6,590 bases of DNA from an uncultured Spirochaetaceae bacterium (GTDB taxonomy: Bacteria > Spirochaetota > Spirochaetia > Treponematales > Treponemataceae): positions 1-6,590 of the forward strand of contig CACYDQ010000229.1 of assembly GCA_902773215.1 (NCBI GenBank), written 5' to 3'. This document shows positions 1 through 5,510 of the stretch, one piece after another; the stretch's first letter is position 1; every line of letters starts with the position of its first letter. Below the pieces are notes generated by a model. That model was not told the DNA's origin. It searched no databases and saw only the letters and a program-made list of their open reading frames with translations. Both the position numbers and the translations under genes were made by a program.

Positions 1-1
1 G

Positions 2-856
2 AAAGAACCCTTCCACCGGCTCATAAACCAAGGAATGATAACGAGCTTCGCCTACCAGCGGGGCAACAAGTCCCTCGTTCCGGTTGACCAGGTGGAGGAG
101 GCCTCCGACGGCAGCTTCATCGAGAAGGCGACCGGCGAGAAGCTTGAGCGGGTCATCGCAAAGATGAGCAAGTCGCTCAAGAACGTCGTGAACCCCGACG
201 AGATGATTCAGAACTACGGGGCGGACAGCGTGCGCATGTACGAGATGTTCATGGGGCCGCTTACCGAGTCCAAGCCCTGGAACACCCAGGGACTGATCGG
301 AATCAGCCGCTTCCTGGACAAGGTCTGGGCGGTCGGCCAGAAGGAGCTCTGCGACATTGACGTGACGGGAAAGCTGGACGACGACAAGCTCGTCTCGCTC
401 CGCAAGACTTACGCCAAGACAGTCAGGAAAGTCTCGGACGATACTGACAGCCTGAGCTTCAACACGGCGATAAGCCAGATGATGATTTTCATCAACGAGG
501 CTTCCAAGCTGGACAAGCTGCCCCGCGTCTTCTGGGAAGGCTTCGTCAAGATGCTCGCCTGCTACGCCCCCCACATGGGAGAGGAGCTCTGGCAGAAGGC
601 CGGCCACGACAAGACGGTCGCTTACGAGAGCTGGCCTGAGTTCAGCGAGGAATTCGCCAAGGAGGACAGCAAGGAAATCGTCGTCATGATAAACGGCAAG
701 CTCCGCGACAAGTTCCAGGCCGCCCCCGGCACGGACAAGGACACGCTCCAGAAGACCGCCCTTGAGACCGAGGGAGCCAGGAAGTTCCTTGACGGAAAGA
801 GCATCGTCAAGGTCGTCGTCGTGCCGGACAAGCTCGTCAACATCGTCGCGAAGTAG
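2..856 (+). CDS. leuS: Leucyl-tRNA synthetase, C-terminal part (5' end cut off by window edge)
   Basis: Class I aminoacyl-tRNA synthetase that charges tRNA-Leu with leucine in the cytoplasm. The reading frame is open from base 2, before the first visible Met (base 35), and the upstream codons read KEPFHRLINQGM, a LeuRS-type segment, so the gene starts outside the window. About 284 residues are visible. The catalytic KMSKS loop is intact at bases 161-175, followed by the LeuRS-type LKNVVNPDEMI and GADSVRMYEMFMGPL segments. The middle is the helical anticodon-binding domain (CYAPHMGEELW, about bases 560-594). The end carries the small LeuRS C-terminal domain, with VMINGKLRDK near base 690 and VVVVPDKLVNIV just before the stop. 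The stop codon TAG (854-856) lies 9 bases before coaD, with which it is probably co-transcribed. Codons are GC-rich. The match to LeuRS over IleRS and ValRS is clear from these C-terminal motifs. Confidence 0.97.
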   Translation, partial: KEPFHRLINQGMITSFAYQRGNKSLVPVDQVEEASDGSFIEKATGEKLERVIAKMSKSLKNVVNPDEMIQNYGADSVRMYEMFMGPLTESKPWNTQGLIGISRFLDKVWAVGQKELCDIDVTGKLDDDKLVSLRKTYAKTVRKVSDDTDSLSFNTAISQMMIFINEASKLDKLPRVFWEGFVKMLACYAPHMGEELWQKAGHDKTVAYESWPEFSEEFAKEDSKEIVVMINGKLRDKFQAAPGTDKDTLQKTALETEGARKFLDGKSIVKVVVVPDKLVNIVAK

Positions 857-864
857 GGGAAGGG
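855..864 (+). promoter_or_regulatory. Ribosome binding site of coaD, overlapping the leuS stop
   Basis: The purine run AGGGGAAGGG ends 1 base before the coaD ATG at 866 and begins inside the leuS stop codon. AGGGGA (855-860) sits 5 bases from the start and is the best Shine-Dalgarno core. Ribosomes finishing leuS would cover this site, which favours coupled translation. The site supports ATG 866 as the start. Confidence 0.6.
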
Positions 865-865
865 C

Positions 866-1345
866 ATGATAACGGCAGTATTCCCCGGCACATTCGACCC
901 GCCGACCTACGGGCACCTGAACATCATCGAGCGGACCTGCAGGCTCTTTGACCGCATAGATGTCGCCATCTCGATTAACCCGGACAAGACCTGTCTCTTC
1001 TCGGCAGAGGAGCGGCTTGCCATGCTGAAAGAGCTGACGAAAGGCTTCAGCAACGTTCAGGTGCACACCTGCAACACGCTGATTGTGGATTACTGCCGGG
1101 CCGTCGGTGCAAAAGTGCTCCTGAGGGGAATCCGCAACACGAACGATTTCTCCTACGAGTTTGACCTGTCCTTGATGAACCGCTCGCTGAACGGGGAAGT
1201 GGAGACCCTGCTGGTTCCCACCGAGCAGCGCTACTTCCTCATACGGAGCAGCAGCATCAAGGAAGTCGCCCGCTTTGGCGGTGACATCAGCGGCATGGTT
1301 CCTTCTATCGTCGTTGACGCGATAAAGGAAAAATACAAAAACTGA
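866..1345 (+). CDS. coaD: Phosphopantetheine adenylyltransferase (PPAT)
   Basis: Transfers the AMP moiety of ATP to 4'-phosphopantetheine to give dephospho-CoA, the penultimate step of coenzyme A synthesis, in the cytoplasm. The 159-residue length is typical of bacterial CoaD. The nucleotidyltransferase signature GTFDPPTYGH is at residues 8-17; T14 and H17 form the TxGH motif that binds ATP phosphates and stabilises the transition state. The RGIR motif (R87-R90), followed by DFSYEF, matches the family's RG(L/I)R...DFxYE. The C-terminal SSSIKEVA (128-135) and GGDISGMVP match the family's SSS-x-KE-(I/V)A...GGD(V/I)S..VP. All expected catalytic positions are present. The start at 866 has a good ribosome binding site and puts the first beta strand (ITAVFPGTFD) at the N-terminus, as in the family. 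It follows leuS by 9 bases and precedes the GH10-like gene by 14, so it probably lies in the middle of an operon. Confidence 0.97.
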   Translation: MITAVFPGTFDPPTYGHLNIIERTCRLFDRIDVAISINPDKTCLFSAEERLAMLKELTKGFSNVQVHTCNTLIVDYCRAVGAKVLLRGIRNTNDFSYEFDLSLMNRSLNGEVETLLVPTEQRYFLIRSSSIKEVARFGGDISGMVPSIVVDAIKEKYKN

Positions 1346-1359
1346 GTGTCTTCTGTAAT

Positions 1360-2643
1360 ATGAAGAGATATCTTCTCGGCGTGGTGTTTTCCGTCCTGTT
1401 TTTCCCCCTGTCGTTTACGGTTCCCGCAGAAAGATTGCCTGAAAGTTGCAGGGACTCCACGCCTTCGCTCAGGGAATGCTATGCACCGTATTTTATGGTG
1501 GGGGCGGCGTCCTCCGCTGACGACGAAAAAGACTCCAGAATAAAGGAGCAGAAGAAAGAAGAGAAAAAAAAGAAAAAGGAGGAGAAAAAAAAGTCAAAAT
1601 CACGTAATGAAGAAGACGATGAGTTTTCTGGTGCTCAGCCGGAGGAGAAGAGCTCATATTTTATAAGAACTGTGGGGAAGCATTTTTCGGAGCTTTCAAG
1701 CGGGTCCGAGCTGCTTCCTGCAATACTTCTGGAGAAAAAGCCAAAAAAGTTTTCGCGGTTTACGGCATTCGATGGACAGAACTATGCTGTTCCTGCAAAA
1801 TGGAACTCACAATATCTTGCCCTTTTTTTGGAAGATGCCAAAAGGGCAGGTGTACAAGTACGCTTTCACCTTCTGGTATGCCCGGAAATGAGCCCCGACT
1901 GGTTTTTCTTTCATAATTATGATACGGCATCGCGTTTAGCCAGTATGGATGAAATGCTGGCGCGCCTTGAGTGGTATATCAAGACGGTGGCGGATTTCAT
2001 CGTGGAATGGGAATCTGAGCATAATCAAGGTGAATCGCTAGTTACGTCCTGTGATGTTGTCTCAGAGCTTTTTTCCGATTCCGGGGATTTGAACCGTACT
2101 CCGAACAACCATCTGATGAAGATTTTCGGCGATGTCTCTTACGCCGTCCAGGCCTTTGCCTTTGCCGCACGCTTTTTTCCTGATTCCGTGAAGCTGTGTT
2201 ACTGCGATCATTCGCTTTTTGAACAGAGAAAAGCGGAACGGGTAAAGGAATTTATCAGTTCCGTGCGCTCTGCGGGCGGAAAAAGCCGTGTGAATGAAAT
2301 CGGCATTATTTCCCACCTTACGGAGGACTGGCCGGACCGGAAAGCATTCTTTGAAGCATGCAGGGATTTTTCTTCATTTGGTATGGACGTGCAAATTCAG
2401 CAGCTGGACATCATGGCCCGGAAGAGAAAGAATATCGGAAACGCCTATTATGATTTCCTGCGGGCCTGTATTGAGAATTCCTCCTCCATAAAAGGGGTTT
2501 CGTTCCGTGCCGTACTCGTTCCCGATAATCCAGAATTCGTTGATTATATGAGAGCCCCCCTTTTTACGAGCAACTATTCGTGTACCGGAAACTTCAACCG
2601 GGTGATTGAAGCCACAGCCCTGCAGGAGGGGATCAGAAAATGA
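1360..2643 (+). CDS. Secreted GH10 (xylanase-family) domain protein, probably catalytically inactive
   Basis: Seen: a 427-residue protein with an N-terminal signal peptide (MKRYLLGVVFSVLFFPLSF, likely cleavage after VPA, residue 23), a Lys/Glu-rich low-complexity stretch (about 53-88), then one domain (about 100-420). The domain follows the glycoside hydrolase family 10 motif order by eye. VRFHLLVCPEMSPDWFF (167-183) matches VRGHTLVWHxQxPxWFF, CDVVSEL (231-237) matches WDVVNEx, EIGIISHL (313-320) matches GIGxQSHx, VQIQQLDI (344-351) matches the nucleophile motif ITELDI, and APLFTSNY (399-406) matches the C-terminal PLLFDxxY. The acid/base Glu is kept (E236) but the nucleophile Glu is Gln (Q348, CAG at 2401-2403), and several Trp, His and Asn positions of the glycan site differ. 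Inference: a non-hydrolytic glycan binder or a repurposed barrel. No Shine-Dalgarno precedes ATG 1360, but the signal peptide supports this start. Base composition is AT-richer than in leuS. It overlaps the next gene by 4 bases. GH10 membership is fairly secure; function is unknown. Confidence 0.75.
   Translation: MKRYLLGVVFSVLFFPLSFTVPAERLPESCRDSTPSLRECYAPYFMVGAASSADDEKDSRIKEQKKEEKKKKKEEKKKSKSRNEEDDEFSGAQPEEKSSYFIRTVGKHFSELSSGSELLPAILLEKKPKKFSRFTAFDGQNYAVPAKWNSQYLALFLEDAKRAGVQVRFHLLVCPEMSPDWFFFHNYDTASRLASMDEMLARLEWYIKTVADFIVEWESEHNQGESLVTSCDVVSELFSDSGDLNRTPNNHLMKIFGDVSYAVQAFAFAARFFPDSVKLCYCDHSLFEQRKAERVKEFISSVRSAGGKSRVNEIGIISHLTEDWPDRKAFFEACRDFSSFGMDVQIQQLDIMARKRKNIGNAYYDFLRACIENSSSIKGVSFRAVLVPDNPEFVDYMRAPLFTSNYSCTGNFNRVIEATALQEGIRK
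1564..1593 (+). repeat. Poly-A-rich Lys/Glu codon tract with two slippery A-AAA-AAG heptamers
   Basis: Two runs of eight A (1564-1571 and 1585-1592) lie in the coding sequence of the GH10-like gene and encode Lys codons 69-71 and 76-78. Each ends in A-AAA-AAG in the zero-frame phase used by the dnaX -1 frameshift site. An AGGAGG (1577-1582), which could pair with 16S rRNA, lies between them, ending 4 bases before the second heptamer (1587-1593). A -1 shift at the second site would stop at TAA 1605-1607, giving a product of about 82 residues. The tract is certain; any frameshifting or phase variation is inference. Confidence 0.5.
2624..2630 (+). promoter_or_regulatory. Ribosome binding site of the DUF2974 hydrolase gene
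   Basis: AGGAGGG lies 9 bases upstream of ATG 2640, inside the last codons of the GH10-like gene. It is the strongest Shine-Dalgarno match next to any start in the window and fixes the start that overlaps the previous stop as ATGA. This arrangement favours coupled translation of the two secreted proteins. Confidence 0.75.
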
Positions 2644-3833
2644 ACGCCCGCAAATTACTAGTATCCTTGTTTCTCCTTTCTTTTTTTGCTCCCCTCTTCC
2701 TGTTTGCAAAATCATCTTCCCCCAGTCCTAACCTTTTTGATTATGTGAAGGAATACGGGGAGACAAGCTTTGAGGAAGAAGGAATCAACGAGCTTGACAG
2801 TGCGATTTTCTCCATGCTCTCTTATATAAACTTTGAAGGAACTGCTGCAGAAGGTAACAGTGAAGGGGTAAGTCTGAAGGAGCTTTCTGCCCGGTTTTTC
2901 AGTTCGGAGTTCCGCTATGGCCTCAGAAACGAGAACTGGGATATCTGGCAGTCCTGCATGCGGATGCTCGAGATCGCCTCCAGTTGCAGGCGCTATGAAG
3001 GAGTCAAGGTAAAAGGCTACGTAAGCCTGCTGGATGAGGTCGCGTCGACACAGTTTTCGGCGATTGTTTTTTCACTGAGCCCGAATCTGCATTTTATCGC
3101 GTTCCGGGGAACAGACACGAGCATCGCAGGCTGGCGGGACAACTTCCTTATGACATGCGAAGACCAGACAACGACACAGATGCTGGCCCTGGAGTACTTT
3201 GAAAAGTGGGCTGCCCGCCTGCCTGGCGCAATTCACACGGGAGGTCATTCCAAGGGAGCGAATCTTGCCATATACGCTGTGGCACAAGCAGGGCCGGAAA
3301 TCCAGCGCAGGATTGAAGGTATATGGAACTTTGAGGGGCCGGGCTTTTCCCGTAATCCCGATATGCTTGCGCGGATTGAGGCGATTGACGGGAGAATCAA
3401 AACTTTCATCCCGGAAACATCCCTCGTAGGCGTAGTTATGCGGAGCTTTACGAGCTATACCGTGGTGCAAAGCGACAACAAGCTTTTTTTGCAGCATGAC
3501 ATCTTCTCCTGGCACGTAGACGGAAAGACTTTCGAGAGCGTAGAGGAGACTTCCCGTACCAGCAGGATGTTTGATTCTACCATGAACGCGACAATCTCAA
3601 ACCTGAGCGACGCGCAATTCCGCATCATAATAAACGCGCTCTTTGATGCCATGGAGGAGTCGGGCATCCATAACGTTCAGGACATCGCGGACAATACGGG
3701 CCGCTTCACTGCCTCGCTCGCGGAGTCCTGCTTTTTTTCAGGCAAGGAGACCCGCCGGACCCTGCTCTATGTAAGCAAATGCCTGGCAAAAAACTTCAAT
3801 CAGGCCCGCAAGGAAGAAAAAAAGCGCAAGTGA
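2640..3833 (+). CDS. Secreted DUF2974 (Mbeg1-like) alpha/beta hydrolase
   Basis: Seen: 397 residues with a signal peptide (basic MNARK, a hydrophobic run to about 22, likely cleavage after LFA, residue 23), so it is predicted to be exported. The rest matches the DUF2974/Mbeg1-like lipase-type family. NELDSAIFSMLSYINFE (50-66) resembles the family's N-terminal segment. FRGTD (155-159) followed by GWRDNF matches its oxyanion-side motif. GHSKGANLAIYA (202-213) holds the nucleophile elbow with S204. NFEGPGF (230-236) and LQHDIFSW (284-291) are family blocks, the latter with H286 as a candidate catalytic His; I cannot assign the acid residue with confidence. Family knowledge suggests a serine esterase or lipase; the substrate is unknown. 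The C-terminus is very basic (KEEKKRK). It has a strong ribosome binding site and a 4-base overlap with the GH10-like gene, which suggests the two products work in the same compartment. A polysaccharide-ester substrate is only a guess from that neighbour. Confidence 0.85.
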   Translation: MNARKLLVSLFLLSFFAPLFLFAKSSSPSPNLFDYVKEYGETSFEEEGINELDSAIFSMLSYINFEGTAAEGNSEGVSLKELSARFFSSEFRYGLRNENWDIWQSCMRMLEIASSCRRYEGVKVKGYVSLLDEVASTQFSAIVFSLSPNLHFIAFRGTDTSIAGWRDNFLMTCEDQTTTQMLALEYFEKWAARLPGAIHTGGHSKGANLAIYAVAQAGPEIQRRIEGIWNFEGPGFSRNPDMLARIEAIDGRIKTFIPETSLVGVVMRSFTSYTVVQSDNKLFLQHDIFSWHVDGKTFESVEETSRTSRMFDSTMNATISNLSDAQFRIIINALFDAMEESGIHNVQDIADNTGRFTASLAESCFFSGKETRRTLLYVSKCLAKNFNQARKEEKKRK

Positions 3834-3844
3834 CTGGCGGTATA

Positions 3845-5458
3845 TTACGCCTTTCTCCTGCGGACCTTCCTGATGAGGGAGGAGAGAATTTCGTCTTTCG
3901 TAAAGAGAAGCATGATAAGTCCCATCCCGCCGAACAAAAGGGCCGCAAGGCATAAGGGCACTCCGTGCGAGAAAATGCGGCCTTTCCCCGCAAAGAATGC
4001 GATGAGCTGTCTCCGCAAGAGGTAGACTGGTACGGATGCGATGACGGACATAACGATGAGCTTGAGCATGTAGAGAAGGGATGAGCGCACGACCATCCCC
4101 ACGTCAATGACAGGATTCCGCCTCAGGAAGACGAAAAGAAAAAGCATGTTAACCAGGCTCGCTATGGTAAGGGCAAGTGCGATTCCCGCCCCTCCGAACC
4201 GAAAAGAAAGAAAGAAGGCCAGGACCATGTTGACGGCGAAGTTTATCAATCCCGCAACGGTGGGACTTTTTGTATCCTGCTGGGCGTAGAAGGCCGGTGC
4301 TATGACGCGGTTGACGGCGATGAAGAGGAGTCCCGCTATATGGAAACTGAAAACCTCTTCCGTCATGCGGATAGAATCCGCGTCGAACCTGCCGCTCTTG
4401 AACACGAGCGTGATGATGCTCTCTTTCATTATCAGCGAGAAAAATGTAATGGGAATCGCAATGAGCGAGATGATTTTGACGGCAAGGGTCAGCATGGAGC
4501 AAAAGGAGTCCCACTGTTTTTTCTGCGCGAACCCTGTCAGATCCGGTAAAATCAAGGTGCTGACGGTGACCGCACAGATACCGAGGATCAGCTCCTGCAA
4601 GCGGAGTGAATACTGTATGGAAGAGTAGACGCCCTCTCCCGCCCGTGTCGCAAGGGCAGAGGAAACGATGTCATTCAGCTGGTAGGCTGCCATCCCGATG
4701 ACGGTCGGCCCAATCAGGCGGAGGACCGTCCGCGTTCCGGGATTGGAGAAGGCTTTCCCCAATGAAGTGAACGACAGCTTCCAGCCGCATCGCATCACGA
4801 ACGGCAGCTGAAAAGCTGCCTGCACGGAACCACCGGCAATGACTCCGACAGCCATCGCACGGGCAGGATTGGCCATGCGATGGGCAAGCAGGTAGGTCAG
4901 GACAATGACAATCGCATTGAAAAGAATCGGAGTAAAGCCCGACGGCGAGAAGAGCTTATGCCCGTTGAGAATACCCTGGAAGAGGGCGGCAACCGAGATG
5001 ACAACAAGGTATGGGAACATGATACGGGTCAGCACGACTGCCTCGGCAAAGGCACCCGCGCTCTCATCAGGGAAAAAGACCCGGAGAATCAAAGGGGTGA
5101 GCAGCATCCCGACGGACACCAGCGATGCCGTGAGAAAGCTTACGAGCGTGAAGGTCGCGTTCAAGAACTCCTGTGTCGAAGCCCGGCCAAAATCCTCTTC
5201 ATCTTGGGCAACAAGGTATTTCTTGAACGTTGGTATGAAAGCGACCGAGACAGAGTTCTCTGCAAAGAGACGGCGGCAGAAGTTCGGTACCTGAAAGGCT
5301 ATTCCGAACGCATCTCCCAAAGCGGACGTACCGAGGAACTTCGCCTTTGTCATCTCGCGGACAAGACCAAGGATTCTTGAACAGAGAGTCAAGAAGGAAA
5401 GAGATAAACCTTTCGTCAGTAATGATTTTCCCGATTGAGAGGACTTTGTTTTTGACAT
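3845..5458 (-). CDS. murJ: Lipid II flippase MurJ (MviN family)
   Basis: Integral inner-membrane protein of the MOP superfamily that moves the peptidoglycan precursor lipid II across the cytoplasmic membrane. The 537-residue length and the many hydrophobic segments fit the usual 14-helix MurJ. By eye, residues needed in E. coli MurJ are present: R28 and R34 (E. coli R18 and R24, in SRILGLVRE), D49 in GDAF (D39), R62 in FCRRLFAEN (R52), and R286 in YSLRLQELILG (R270). The conserved AFIPTF, LNGHKLFSPSGFTPILFN and AFYAQQDTKSP segments are also there. The C-terminus is a basic tail (RKVRRRKA). The start at 5458 gives a short polar N-terminus before helix 1; no Shine-Dalgarno precedes it. It follows the MEMO lipoprotein gene by 52 bases on the same strand and converges on the DUF2974 gene. 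It is probably essential. Confidence 0.95.
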   Translation of the reverse strand: MSKTKSSQSGKSLLTKGLSLSFLTLCSRILGLVREMTKAKFLGTSALGDAFGIAFQVPNFCRRLFAENSVSVAFIPTFKKYLVAQDEEDFGRASTQEFLNATFTLVSFLTASLVSVGMLLTPLILRVFFPDESAGAFAEAVVLTRIMFPYLVVISVAALFQGILNGHKLFSPSGFTPILFNAIVIVLTYLLAHRMANPARAMAVGVIAGGSVQAAFQLPFVMRCGWKLSFTSLGKAFSNPGTRTVLRLIGPTVIGMAAYQLNDIVSSALATRAGEGVYSSIQYSLRLQELILGICAVTVSTLILPDLTGFAQKKQWDSFCSMLTLAVKIISLIAIPITFFSLIMKESIITLVFKSGRFDADSIRMTEEVFSFHIAGLLFIAVNRVIAPAFYAQQDTKSPTVAGLINFAVNMVLAFFLSFRFGGAGIALALTIASLVNMLFLFVFLRRNPVIDVGMVVRSSLLYMLKLIVMSVIASVPVYLLRRQLIAFFAGKGRIFSHGVPLCLAALLFGGMGLIMLLFTKDEILSSLIRKVRRRKA

Positions 5459-5464
5459 AGAAAC

Positions 5465-5493
5465 AGAATAATAAAAAGGAGCGTGCGTTGCAA
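5465..5493 (-). promoter_or_regulatory. Possible sigma70-type promoter for murJ, placed for a leaderless mRNA
   Basis: On the minus strand, TTGCAA (5493-5488) and TATTCT (5470-5465) are separated by exactly 17 bases. Each matches 4 of 6 consensus positions. Only GTTTCT lies between the -10 box and the murJ ATG, so transcription would begin at or very near the A of the start codon. The lack of a Shine-Dalgarno at murJ fits this. The boxes are weak, so the call is tentative; read-through from the MEMO gene is the alternative. Confidence 0.3.
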
Positions 5494-5510
5494 GGGGGCT
5501 CAGCGCGATA

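Noticed and set aside
1314..1359. TTGACG (1314-1319) and TGTAAT (1354-1359) as a promoter for the GH10-like gene
   Set aside because: Each box matches 5 of 6 bases, but the spacing is 34 bases. No acceptable -10 box lies 16-18 bases from TTGACG, which is also part of conserved coaD codons.
1360..2643. Calling the GH10-like gene an active endo-1,4-beta-xylanase
   Set aside because: The nucleophile Glu is Gln and several subsite residues are replaced, so a catalytic annotation would mislead even though the fold assignment is good.
3836..3851. GGCG / CGCC inverted repeat followed by TTT after the DUF2974 stop
   Set aside because: Only a 4-base stem (6 with a bulge) and three T residues, partly inside the murJ 3' end. 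Too weak to call a terminator.
4880..5380. A 166-codon open frame on the plus strand inside murJ, and further open frames on either strand at 4149-4628
   Set aside because: They lie inside murJ, which is well supported throughout. The products are highly charged and low in order, as expected for shadow frames.
5474..5501. GAGC / GCTC inverted repeat followed by CTTTTT on the minus strand, after the MEMO stop
   Set aside because: A 4-base stem with a 15-base loop is unlikely to terminate transcription. The T run more likely belongs to the AT-rich spacer of the possible murJ promoter.
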